A stretch of DNA of 64,000 nucleotides from NCBI GenBank assembly GCA_026075535.2, contig AP026540.1, forward strand, positions 9,486,001-9,550,000, written 5' to 3'. Positions 9,691 to 19,925 of the stretch are shown in pieces. The DNA is from Tricholoma matsutake (taxonomy: Eukaryota > Basidiomycota > Agaricomycetes > Agaricales > Tricholomataceae). How positions within the stretch are numbered: position 1 is the stretch's first letter; each line of letters opens with the position of its first letter. A model generated the notes under the pieces. That model searched no databases and was not told the DNA's origin. It saw only the letters and a program-made list of their open reading frames with translations. The translations under genes and the position numbers were made by a program.

Positions 9691-9850
9691 TTATAAACTA
9701 CTGGTAACAACGCCACCACCCACAAACCAGCTGACTGGATGGAACGCGGACCCAAACGACGCAGATTGCGTCGTTTGCTACATAAGTTTTTTTTGTTTGC
9801 TTTTTGTTTTTATAAACTAACTAACTCGTTTCTTTTGTTTTGTAGGTTCT
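9560..9850 (+). repeat. Tandem units: hairpin block plus pyrimidine-rich intron-like block (2 copies)
   Basis: Two units of about 150 bp. Each has a palindrome (9588-9621, GGCCCAAAYGA...TTGTTTGGGCC type; 9753-9777, CAAACGACGCA/TGCGTCGTTTG) followed by T-rich DNA with AACTAAC and a CTAG or GTAG end. Unit 1 has a good GTAAGT donor; in unit 2 the donor G is changed (ATAAGT). The inverted element copy has three such units. Confidence 0.6.
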
Positions 9851-10554
9851 ACTCTACTGGTAATGACCAACGGCTGGACGCGAGACAACCCCACACACCC
9901 ACCCCATGCCTGCGAGCCCCTGCTCGTAGGGTGGATTGTGAGTGTCACCAGGACCCCCAGAACGCGAAGCAACGGGGCCAACGACACACCACCCGCCTCC
10001 AGCCCCTTGAGCAACTGCTCGGGGGGTGGATCACAGGTGGAATGGAGGTGACGACGGCGAACAACGACAGGGCAATGCCAATGCCAACACGGAACGATGG
10101 GGATCAACCCAGACCTGATGACACCCGTGCCAGCCCCCTCCTCCCCGTCCAAATGGGATGTGAGGGTGTCGATAAAGGGTAGGAGATGGCAGAGGGGTAA
10201 CGGGAGACCGGCGGAGCAGGATACCCACCTGGTAAGCACCCACCTACCCCCTCCCTCGCATGCCACATCACTGACCCCTCCCCCCAACCCCTCTGAACTA
10301 GGAGACCTGCAAAACTGACAACACACCCACCCCACGCCGATGAGCACCTGCTCGTCGGGTGGATGGCAGGTAGACCAGGGCTACAACAACCATGGCACCC
10401 ATCCCCATGCCTATGAGCCTCTGCTCGTAGGGTGGATGACGGGTGCGGCTTGCTACGGTGACAGAAACGTGCAAGGAGGGGTGGGTGACGACACCCACCC
10501 CAGACCGCATCCCCCAACCCCCCCTCCCCCGCATTTTGCATGGGTAGGGGTCTT

Positions 10555-10725
10555 TATTATTTTTAATTTATCTCTGCCCCCCCCCTCACACCGAATGCGA
10601 GGGGTATATATATTGTAGTACTTACGAATCCCCCCCTCGCGCTGAATGCGAGGGGTTTAGTTTTTTATGTACATAGTAGTAATCCCCCCCCTCTCGCAAG
10701 ATGCGAGAGGGGTTTTTTTTTGTTT
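10555..10725. repeat. Three C-rich/G-rich short hairpins
   Basis: Three successive short palindromes about 55-60 bp apart, of the form CCCCTCGC-loop-GCGAGGGG, with different loops. Equivalent triplets occur at 13360-13560 and 61440-61640. G-runs could also form quadruplexes. Confidence 0.55.
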
Positions 10726-10864
10726 ATTATTATATTATACCCACTCCCTCGTGTCCTACATGAGGGATGTGGTTAATTAAAATTTTTTGATCTTAATTGT
10801 TTAAAAAATGCCTCCTCAAAGAATATGAAAAGTTGAGTCATAAATAAACCTTATATTGATCCCC

Positions 10865-10980
10865 AATAAATCTCCTGTGGCTCAAGTGGTTGAGCACACT
10901 TGTTTGGTTTGTCATGTGATTCCTTATGGTGAGGTCTTGAGTTCAATTCCTGCAGTACACAAATTTATTTTGCAGGTACT
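10865..10980 (+). ncRNA. tRNA-like Pol III promoter, right end of element copy 1
   Basis: Box A TGGCTCAAGTGG (10878-10889) within a D-arm-like TGGCTCAAGTGGTTGAGCA, and box B GAGTTCAATTCC (10939-10950). It points outward to the right, through the 11-bp minisatellite into the terminal repeat at 11307. This is a different tRNA-like head from the one at the left end. Confidence 0.55.
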
Positions 10981-11039
10981 TTATGAAATTCACCAAGTCC
11001 GAAGTCCTTTGAGCTTATATCTAATTGACTTATCATTTG

Positions 11040-11280
11040 GTTGCACTCGGACTCCAGTTGGACTCCACTCGGACTCCACTTGGACTCCAGTTGGACTCCA
11101 GTTGGACTCCAGTTGGACTCCAGTTGGACTCCAGTTGGACTCCACTTGGACTCCACTTGGACTCCACTTGGACTCCAATGGGGGATTGAACTCTACATGA
11201 CTTAGTGTAGTTCAATTGGACTCCACTCGGACTCCACTCAGACTCCAGTGGACTCTGGTCAGTCCAGTCAGAGTCCACTA
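11040..11280. repeat. 11-bp minisatellite GGACTCCAGTT
   Basis: About 20 imperfect tandem copies of GGACTCCAGTT or GGACTCCACTT, directly inside the right terminal repeat. A duplicate stretch with the same motif follows a short unique interruption at 11180-11215. Confidence 0.85.
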
Positions 11281-11307
11281 GGACAGGTGGGGGACTGTAA
11301 AGTACTG

Positions 11308-12268
11308 CAAACTTGACATCTCATCAATATCATCAGCACATTCAGCATCTGTGATGCACATCAGTCTGCCATCTTCCTGAGCTGAAAACCTCAATGGAGC
11401 TGATCCCTCCAACATCACACCAACAATGGCTGAAATGGGAACAACAGAGTCATCATTGGTGTCACATGGCAACACCTTATCTTCAGGCTTTTCAACATGT
11501 TTGGGTGGGACGATATCTTGGGACTGCCTCATTGTGAGCTCTTTCCAGCACTCTGGATCTGTATTCTTCAGCTCTTGCAACCTTGATCATGCCTCTACAC
11601 CAGTCAAGCACTGGTTCCATTCTCAAACCTTGCACATTTCAAATGCCTATTTTGTTTGTTTGTCAGTGTTTTCCTGGTTAAGCTGAGCAATCATACTTTT
11701 TTTACTAGAGTTGGATTGTTTATGGTGCAATGCATGTTCCAGAGTCACCTTGCGCTTCAATCACGCAGCATAGGTAGTTGACTGTCCAGTGTGATAGGCT
11801 CATCTTTAGTTTGTGCTTTGTCCAAGATCTCAGAAATGATATCTTCATGATATGATCTCTTGATTGACAGCTTCCATGGCCATTGGATTCCAACATCACA
11901 TGGTTGGGCAACTCCTGTACACCCTCCTGGAATGAAATTGAGAATGATAGTGGGGTGAATTGTTTTAATCCAGTTTCAAAACTCATCTGACCAGTGCACT
12001 GACCAGACATTAATGGACCATAGTGCTTTTTGTGATGGAGGCAGATGTAGCACAATTTTCTCTTCATCAAAATATGGTGTGAGGATCTTGTTTATGAATG
12101 AACACATCGTCTCCTAATTTGCCCAATATGTAGTGGTTCCAGATGCTTTGAGTAGCATCCTGTTTTAACAAGATCATGATAGTGTGGAGCATTTTGAGAG
12201 GGACAACTGCGGTCACTTTTACCAGTGTAGATGGCTTGTATTGGTAACAGCTTCCCACTGCTTGAGAC
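11308..12268 (-). pseudogene. DDE_1 transposase, C-terminal half of catalytic domain (segment 3 of 4)
   Basis: Begins immediately after the 27-kb insertion with SSGKLLPIQAIYTGKSDRS and PSQNAPHYHDLVKTG. It continues in shifted frames through a degenerate WSVHRS motif near 12000, PGGCTGV, CDVGIQ-like and SIKRSYHEDII-like segments, AFEMCKV-stop-EWN and LQELKNTDPECWKELT, then an acidic region (SVVPISAIVGVMLEG). This is the order of the pogo-like DDE_1 transposases common in Boletales and Agaricales. Several frameshifts and TGA/TAG stops show it is dead. The segment ends at the TSD of the 2.3-kb element. Confidence 0.8.
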
Positions 12269-12540
12269 TAGTGTTAAAGGGGTCCAGTCCATAAGACCAG
12301 AAAAAGACTGGAACCATAACTGAACTTAACTACAAAAGACCGAACCATTGGTCTTGGTCCATCCAAAATGGCTTGTGGTCCAGTTTGCAGTTGATACTGA
12401 TTTAAAATACTGAAAAACCAATGGAAAACTAGTCTCAACTGGTCTTGTTGAGAGACATACCATGAATGGCACATTACCCAATGCAGAAGAGTTTCCTGTG
12501 CTGATTGATGTGTGCACTATCTTTAGCACACCCCCTTTGA

Positions 12541-13017
12541 TATGTGTGTGACAAACACATTTAGGTTACATTTCTTATCTCTTCTCTTTGTCCGTCTGAA
12601 CTTATATATACTAGTAGATAGACGGTCTGCCACCTCAGTCCCTAATACAAGGACTGAGGTGAGTATAGTCTTAGGTTTCACATTATCATGAATCACTAAC
12701 TGTACCTTAGTTTAATTATGTTTACACTAAGTACAGTATAACCAAATGAAGTCTCTAATGCAAGGACTGAGTTTAATCTTGTTTACACTAGGATCGATTC
12801 TCTACAGGTTATGGGCCTTTTCTGTTGCTGAATTGACAGTAGAGAAATTCCTAGCCACTCGACATGTGCTGATGTCATTTGTGCAATTGAATTCTGATCA
12901 CAATCTTGCCTTGGCATCACAGACTTATTCCCCTTGCGGTAGCCATCCCAGTGCACATCTAATCTCTTTGTTGCTTTTACAATTCCATCCCATCACTATA
13001 CCACATCCTGAACATCG
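12541..13017 (+). other. Probable 5' region of copia element (LTR/leader), boundaries not fixed
   Basis: Non-coding sequence between the subterminal part of the 27-kb insertion and the copia gag start. It contains duplicated motifs (CTAATACAAGGACTGAG and CTAATGCAAGGACTGAG). Its position fits an LTR and leader, but no second LTR is available to define it. Confidence 0.35.
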
Positions 13018-13225
13018 ACATAATGACCGCTGCCTCTGACACCACTGTTTCTGTCCCCCTTATCAGGATCTCGATCCAGTACTCAGGGGTCAAACTTGAC
13101 AAACTCCAATCTAACTACAAAGAATAGTGTGAGGATGTCACCATTGTGCTTTCTCTCAACAGCCTCTATGAATATGTATCTGGGGACACCTTGCCTCCAC
13201 CTGACACTGAAGTGCATGCCTCCAC
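13018..13225 (+). pseudogene. Copia gag, N-terminal part
   Basis: Starts MTAASDTTVSVPLIRI at about 13021. It contains the gag-like LQSNYKE-stop-CEDVTIVLSLNSLYEYVSG (two pieces around a TAG where Trp is expected) and ends at CCTCCAC, the target duplication of the 1.0-kb hAT. The frame resumes after that element at 14255 as ASTNWAANARIAFAFL. Confidence 0.7.
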
Positions 13226-14254
13226 TAGGGCACAGCATGGGTAACCCTTGGGTATATGTCCTCATACCCTTACCTGTGGGTTTCCATGGGTTACCCATGG
13301 TTATATGTGGGTTTCAAGAAGAATACATATTTTAATAATTTATTACACTAAACTAAGTTAATAGAAACCCCCTTGCTCACGTTTGGAGCAAGGGAGGGGG
13401 TGGTGGACCTATTCTAATAAATAAATTACATTAAATTAATATAGAAAACCCCCCCCTCCACATTTTGAGTGAGGGAGGGGGTGGTGGTGCCTATAGTCAA
13501 TGAAAACAAAACAAAAAACCCCCCCTCTCACATTTGGAGCAAGGGAGGGGGGTGGTGCCTGTAGTCATCGATCCCCATTTCCACCCCACGAGCAGTTGCT
13601 TGTGGTGGCAGTTGGGTCCTTGGGTCCTCCTCCTGGTCATCATTGTCATTCCACCCACTATCCACCCCACAAGCAGTTGCTCGTGAGGCTGGGGCAGGTG
13701 GTGTGCCATTGTGACATGGTGGCATTGGCGTGGGGTCGTTCTGAGGGAATTCCAACCTAGGAAATGAAAGAAACAAAATAGTTAGTTTACGAAAAAGAAA
13801 CAAATGAAAAAAAAACTTACCATGGGCCCAAATGACGCAATCACATCATTTGGGCCTGGGTGACATGGCACTGTTGGGTGTGTGTCATTAGCTGTTGTCA
13901 TCCATTGTTATCAGTAGTTTAGAACCTGAAAAAGAAGAAACATAATCAATTAGTTTAAAAAAACAAGAAATGAAACACAAAAAAACTTACTATAGGCCCA
14001 AACGATGATTCACATCATTTGGGCCATGCTATGGTGGCGGTTGGATCATCGTATAGTTTAGAATTAGACATGTTGTGAGTATTCAACAAAGTCAGATGAT
14101 TACTCACCTGCCCAAAATCTGGGTACCAGCATACCTGCACATACCCGTAACACCATGGAAAAGGGTACAGTGTTGCCCAGGTATGGCAATCCCATACCCA
14201 TGCATACCTGTGACCGGAAACACACGGTGTTACCTGTACCCATGCCATGCCCTA
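13226..14254. mobile_element. 1.0-kb non-autonomous hAT (TAGGGCA ends) inside copia gag
   Basis: Flanked by GCCTCCAC at 13218-13225 and 14255-14262 (perfect 8-bp duplication). Terminal repeats are TAGGGCACAGCATGGGTA on the left and, inward from the right, TAGGGCATGGCATGGGTA. Inside, on the minus strand, are C-rich hairpins (13360-13560), two GAGC..GCTC motifs (about 13588, 13670), and two GGGCCCAAAYGA palindromes each abutting a canonical intron-like block (GTAAGT...AG). The same parts occur in the 2.3-kb elements, so the families share modules. Confidence 0.8.
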
Positions 14255-15165
14255 GCCTCCACTAATTGGGCTGCTAATGCCCGCATTGCCTTTGCTTTCT
14301 TGGTGTCCAGCATCGCCACTGGGGAACATTGCTTCTTGACATGACAAAGGGACCCAATGCCAACTGGAAGGCACTCCAGGATCAACATTTGAAGGAAGGA
14401 CCCATTCACCAGGTGCAGCTGTTGCAGCAAGCCCTTGCCACTCAGTGCATGAGGGACACTCCATTCCCCACAATAGTGGAGTGCATTTGTGCCCTTGTAT
14501 TGTGTCCATTTGCTATGGGTGACATTACAGCCAATCTTATGTGTTCTATAATACTTTTGAACTCCCTCAGTGATCATTTCCCCCATGCCCACTCCATCAT
14601 CTCCCACAATATCACAAATTCTATGCTGAAATCCCTGTACACTTCCCATGACATTCATCGATTCTTAGAAAATGAACAGACCCTGATTGAGAATGACCAG
14701 CATATGAAGAATAAATTGTTGATAGCGCTTATGGCCCATGCTAAGGTTCCCAAAATGTCCATCCCCCTCCTTTGTGGCAACCTGATTTGCAAGAAGACTG
14801 GACATACTACTGAATTTTGTATCAAATCAGGCAGTGGCATGGCTAGAAAGACCATTGAGGAGTCCAAAGTAGCTTGGAGGCTTATGCTTGAGAAGAAATG
14901 GTTGGGTGGTGATATGTTGAAAGTGCCTGTCACTGTGAAGAATGTTAACAGGCATGCATTCACTGTATTAATTGATCCTGCCCCCCCATGCCCTTCTCCA
15001 TCACCTGAATTTGCTGGTATTGCACATGATCCTCTTCCTACTGCGCCTATCAAGGAAATCAAATATGAGGGCTGGATGGCAGTTGAGGAGGAGCCTGTGA
15101 CATCCATCAATTGGAATACTCACACCATTCCAACTGCTGAGACTGCACTTACAGCATGTCCCTAA
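14255..15165 (+). pseudogene. Ty1/copia gag
   Basis: Continues gag after the hAT insertion: ASTNWAANARIAFAFLVSS in one frame, then a frameshift near 14335 into the 278-codon frame beginning LDMTKGPNANWKALQDQHL. Features are the alpha-helical gag core (ANLMCSIILLNSLSDHF) and a zinc-knuckle remnant, CGNLICKKTGHTTEFC (14780-14825). The 3' end overlaps the protease-integrase frame by 10 bp in another register, as in intact elements or through a frameshift. Structural protein of virus-like particles. Confidence 0.75.
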
Positions 15166-16061
15166 ACCAGACAACATGCACCAAGACGTCTATTAATGAT
15201 TTCCCCTTCATTGTAGATTCCAGTGCCTTGGTTCACATTTCTCCAGACTGTTTGGATTTCCTTTCCCTCTACCCAACCACACCCCATTCAGTGAAAGGTG
15301 TTGGTGGATCTTCTATTCCCACCATTGGTGTCAGTGACATCAAAATATGTGTGGCATGGGGTGCATCAATTATCTTATGTAACACACTGTATATCCTGAA
15401 TGCAAGTGTCTGGCTCATCTCCATCAGTTCCCTCACTGAAGACTCAAACACCATCACCCATTTCGACTCCTCATCCTGCTGGATAACAGACAAATCCACA
15501 GGTGCTTTCATTGCATGTGGCCCCCTACTCTCCACAAAGAAACTCTACATGCTCACCCTACATTTTGCTACCACTGATCATGCTCTTACCATCCATGGTA
15601 CACCTTCTCTCAAAACCTGGCATCATTGCCTTGGCCATGCAAATTATCAATCCCAGTGGGATATGGCCAAAAAGGGAACACTTACAGGTGCATCTGTCTC
15701 TTCCATCTTGAGACCGCCTAAATGTGATGCATGCAGCTTTGGAAAACAGATGAGAACACCAGTACTGAAGAAGCATGAGCAGGGGGATGGGCATAAGGCA
15801 ATGAGGAAACTGGAGAAAGTATGGGTAGACTTATCAGGAGCACATGCTGTTAGATCGCGTGCCAGAAATGACTATGTCATGGATATCATCAGCGACTACA
15901 CTTCATTTCCTTGGTCCATACCTTTGAGAAATAAGGATGACTCATTCCCCAAACTCAAGGCATGGGAGCTCACTCATGAAGCTGAGACAGGCCTGAAGGT
16001 CAGTACTTACATTACTAACAACGGGGAACTCAAATCACACCAAATGGAAACAAGGTACTGA
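15156..16061 (+). pseudogene. Copia protease and integrase
   Basis: Begins with a protease remnant: FPFIVDSSALVHIS, where the active-site triad region normally reads DSGA and here is DSSA. A GAG-pre-integrase segment with HHCLGHANYQS and zinc-binding CDACSFGKQ follows, then the integrase core start (EKVWVDLSGAHAV, YVMDIISDYTSFPW). Ends in a frameshift after TYITNNGELKSHQ, the region of the second catalytic Asp. Confidence 0.8.
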
Positions 16062-16680
16062 ACAACGGTTTACTGCCCCACACACGTCTGTACACATTGG
16101 ATGTGTCAAACGTATGCACAGAACTTTCATGGCAAAGGCATGTACAATGCATATATATGCACGGCTACCTACATATCTCTGGGATGAACTCTACCTAATG
16201 GCCATCCATCTACATGCAAAAACCACCACTCAATTGTTACATGGAATCATGCCCTGGGAATTATGGTATGGATGCAAACTGGATTATTCATACATGCACA
16301 AAATAGGTTGTTGGGCATTTGTCCTTATCCCTAAGAAAGATAACCCAAAAATATTCAAACAATCAATTGAATGTGCTTATTGGATATGGACATAAATCCA
16401 AAGCCTACCGATGCTATGACCGTACCACCCATAAAGTCCACAGTTCCTATCATGTTCACTTCATTGAGAGTCATGAAGGTCATACACCATTGGAACCGGC
16501 AAACACACCTGACATAGACTCAGTCAGACCAATAAACCCAATAATCGCACCATCTCATGATGATGATAAACCTATCACTCCCACAGCTCGCCTGGATGTA
16601 CATATAACCCCACCCATAATTGTGCCCCCACACCAATCATCTCACATCCCAGTCAACTGAACACAATCCAAATAGTGGAC
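16062..16680 (+). pseudogene. Copia integrase C-terminal part
   Basis: Degenerate integrase end in two frames. MHRTFMAKACTMHIYARLP, LWDELYLMAIHLHAKTTT and PWELWYGCKLDYSYMHKIG match the copia integrase end and the following linker; then AYRCYDRTTHKVHSSYHVHF leads into a Pro-rich spacer. Confidence 0.7.
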
Positions 16681-18150
16681 CTGCTGTTACCTGCACTGAA
16701 GCAGCAGTGCAGGAATCCAGGGAAGGTGCAGTTTGCATAAAGGAGCTTCATCAAGAACAGAAAGCAGGTAGACAGGCTGAAATGCACACCAATCACTCTG
16801 AAGAGCTTGCTGCTGGCAATAATGTTGCTAATGATCTCTGCCATGCATTTGAGAACCTCGATCTTGGCAATCAGGCACATGAGCTTCTTGCCCTGATCTC
16901 AGAAATGACTGATCTTGATCCAGAATCACTTCAATTTGAAGATGAGCCCTGAACATGGGATGAGGCAAAGGCGTCAGCTGATGCAGTTAGATGGGAAGCT
17001 GGGTATCATGATGAATTAAAATTGTTGAAAGAAATGGGGGTCTACAAGCTTATCCCTCACTCCAAAGTTCCTCTTGGGAAATGCATCCGAAAAGGGAAAC
17101 CTGTTTTTCACATCAAGCATGATGAAGAAGGAAAAGCAGTTAGGTGGAAACTATGTCTTGTCTTTAAAGGTTTTGAACAAATTTATGGCAAGGACTACAC
17201 TAAAACCACCTCACCTACTGCACACATGGAATCATGGAGAATCCTTTTACACATTGCAGCCTCTCTAGGTTGGGACATGCAACAAATTGATGTGAAGACC
17301 ACTTTCTTGTATGGCTTACTACCTGAGGATGAGGTACAGTACATGCAACAGCCCATTGGATTTGAAGAGCCTGGGAAAGAGGACTGGGTATGGCAACTTC
17401 AGCGAGGCCTGTATGGTATGAAACAAAGTGGCCGCATCTGGAACCAGACTCTCAATGCCCAGATGATCAAATGGGGATTTATGCACCTGGCCTGTGAGTC
17501 ATGCATTTATTACTGCAAAACTGATACTGGCATCATTATTTCAGCCTTCCATGTCAATGACTACCTCTCCATTGCTGACTCAAAGGAGGAAAATGAACGC
17601 TTCAAAGCCCAGATGCATAAGGTTTGGACGATCTCTGAACTGGGTACTGCACAATTTATTATGGGTATGGCTATATCCTGGGATAGGATCACATGAACCA
17701 TTTCACTTTCTCAGACTGCCCTTATTGACAAAATCACTGAACAGTTTGGTCAGAGAAATGTGCATCCGGTATCAGCCCCTCTTGAACCAGGTTGTAAATT
17801 TTGTTGTGTTAATCCACAATCCATGACTCCCAAGGAATGACTACAGCTTGACAAACTACCCTACTGGTCCCTTGTTGGCTGCCTACTTTATCTGGTGATC
17901 TCCACTTGGCCCAACATCTCATATGCCATCCAACAACTCTCCCAATATCTTGACTCCTATTACTTTGAACACTGGGGTGCAGCCATCATGCTTGTCTGCT
18001 ACCTCAAGGGGACAAGAGACCTTAAACTGCACCTCGGGGGTAATTTCCCTATTACAGTGGCTCAAAAAACTGTCCCAATGTTTGCTTGTTTTGTAAAGAT
18101 TGATCTGGTGAGCAATGCCGACATAAGCATAATGTTGGCGTAAATCAGAC
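16681..18150 (+). pseudogene. Copia reverse transcriptase and RNase H, truncated
   Basis: One frame open from 16620 apart from TGAs at 16950-16952, 17694-17696 and 17838-17840; in each place relatives have Arg, e.g. TWDEAKASADAVRWEAGY preceded by the stop. RT motifs: QQIDVKTTFLYGLL (first catalytic Asp), LQRGLYGMKQSGRIWN, and FHVNDYLSIAD, where the usual VDD is VND, so the polymerase is inactive. NISYAIQQLSQYLD and YLKGTRDLKLHLGG mark the end of RT. The RNase H part is lost after about 18145, where the KDZ block starts. Confidence 0.85.
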
Positions 18151-18156
18151 AAAGTA

Positions 18157-19450
18157 CTATGACATTATGGCTTTCAGAATATTCAACTTTTATGTGATTT
18201 GGATAAGAACCCATTGTTTAATAAGCAAAACAAAATGGTCACTCATTGGGACAGTTTTTTGAGCAGTTGTTTTTTTCTAGTCAATTACTTCAATTGACCC
18301 CATTCTGCCTTGATACCTGCCCTAATACTGTTGGGGATACTTTTTATAAGATGTTGGGGGACCTCTGGCATAATTTACCCTACTTCACTACTACACCTTT
18401 TTACCATTAAGGCATTGATTTTGATGATATCATGAATTTTCAGAATTGGCATTTCAGGTGTTTTCATATATGTTTAGATGGTTGAATTGAACAAACTGGA
18501 ATAGTACTTCAATATCATTACCTTGAAAGCAACATTTTACTTGCTTATATATATGCTTGCTGCTGTCACACTGCTAAAAATATCACCTGGTCTTCAGCAT
18601 TGCCAAATTTTAAAAGTGTTCTGTGTTTTTTTCCCTGAAAACTTTGCAACACTGCCTAGTATATATTCCCCCCTAAGTGTTTTCATACTGGGCCATTCTA
18701 TATCACAGCTATATCATGTGGTATAATCACAGAACACATACTCATAGTTTGAATGGCTTGAATAACTCAAAGGGAGATGGTCAGAGATCTCAGAGTTGGC
18801 TGAGTACCCTTAACCAATTTATCTTTCATAGTTTGATAAATATTTTCAGAATTTTTAGAATTTGTTTTCCTAAGTTACTGATGTACATGGCTAATATGAG
18901 AACAATGCAACTACAAATATGCTATAACATGCATTTATCTCACATGAAATCACAACTCTCAGTGACTTTAGACCATTATATATGGACTAACTAATGGTGG
19001 CTTTAGGCTGTATTTAATGGTCCAGCTAATGTGGGCCCATAGACTGTAATAGACCATAGAAGATGTGTGGGCTCATCTGGCAGGTATAAGTTCATTTAAA
19101 TAGAATGGGCTCATGGGTGAAATGAGTAGAGCTTTATACCACATGTGATGGGTGGGCCCATGGGATATGTTAGTATTGGAATAGACCATAGATGATGGGT
19201 GGGCTTATAGGACATGAGGACTTAGCAGTAGACCATGGATGATGGGGTGGGCCCAAGTGTAATTTTGGGACTGGTATGGATCATGTATAATGGGTGGGCC
19301 TATGTGATATGTTAGCATTGGAGCAGACCATGGCTGATGGGTGGGCCTATAGGACATATTGAGGCAGTAGACTATGAATGTTATGGTAGGCCCATGTAGG
19401 TCATGTTAGCAGTGTATTAGACAATGAGATGAGGCTCTTACCATTGCTAC
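18157..19450 (+). repeat. Left inverted-repeat arm of the KDZ block
   Basis: Contains the outer arm (18411-18510) and, from 18960, a CAGTG-starting arm with degenerate subrepeats of the type GACCATAGATGATGGGTGGGC. About 240 bp near 18170-18410 have no counterpart on the right arm, so the arms differ by an indel. No coding sequence seen. Confidence 0.65.
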
Positions 19451-19554
19451 ATCTTAGCCTTCCAAGAGACTACATGGTAGCAAATGCCCATATTACATAT
19501 CAGCATCATAGATTCATAGTAGACCTTGAATATTTATTTGTCCTCTACTTGTGG

Positions 19555-19765
19555 CTGGATTGAACCATCAGGGTGAGTACATCAGGATTGAACCATCTCA
19601 GTGAGTAGATCTTGATTGGTCCATCGGGGTAAGAATGTTGGGATTGAACCATCAGGGTAGGTACATCGGGAGAAGATTGTTCCATTGATGTAAGTCCATT
19701 GTGTTGGAATTTCATTGAGGTTAGTACCATTGGAATTGGTTCATCAATGTGGGAACATCAGATCA
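19555..19765. repeat. Minisatellite of about 31 bp
   Basis: Five to six imperfect copies of GGATTGAACCATCAGGGT plus AGTACATC. No function evident. Confidence 0.6.
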
Positions 19766-19925
19766 GAACATCAGTATATTTCCACTTTTCTATACTTTTG
19801 TTGGACTGTTCCAGCCTAATATATTTAAGTAGTGTTAGTGTCAGTGATAATATAATTCACTCTGATGTACTCATTCCTGCTTCAAGCTTACATCCCAATA
19901 TTGGCATTCATTAAAATAATGTAAA

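Larger units (their letters stand above)
8995..11307 (+). mobile_element. 2.3-kb hAT-type element with tRNA-like ends, copy 1
   Basis: Flanked by perfect 8-bp duplications CAAACTTG (8987-8994 and 11308-11315). The ends are inverted repeats: GAGGTCTTTACACTCCCCC on the left, and CAGTACTTTACAGTCCCCC when the right end is read inward, both followed by ACCT(T/G)TCCTAGTGGACTCC. Inside each end lies a minisatellite (9020-9245; 11040-11280, 11-bp unit GGACTCCAGTT), then a tRNA-like sequence pointing outward. The centre holds a Thr/Pro-rich frame, hairpin units, GAGC..GCTC motifs and three C-rich hairpins. A second, inverted copy is at 60920-63127. It is non-autonomous: no transposase seen. Excision restores the reading frame of the host gene. 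Confidence 0.85.

Noticed and set aside
9817..10618. Several overlapping 70-180-codon Pro/Gly/Arg-rich frames on both strands
   Set aside because: GC-rich repeat sequence of the 2.3-kb element; the frames are not conserved with the second copy apart from the Thr/Pro frame at 9354.
10865..10980. Genuine tRNA gene
   Set aside because: Boxes A and B are present, but no complete acceptor, anticodon and T-arm pairing could be drawn, and copies occur only at element ends.
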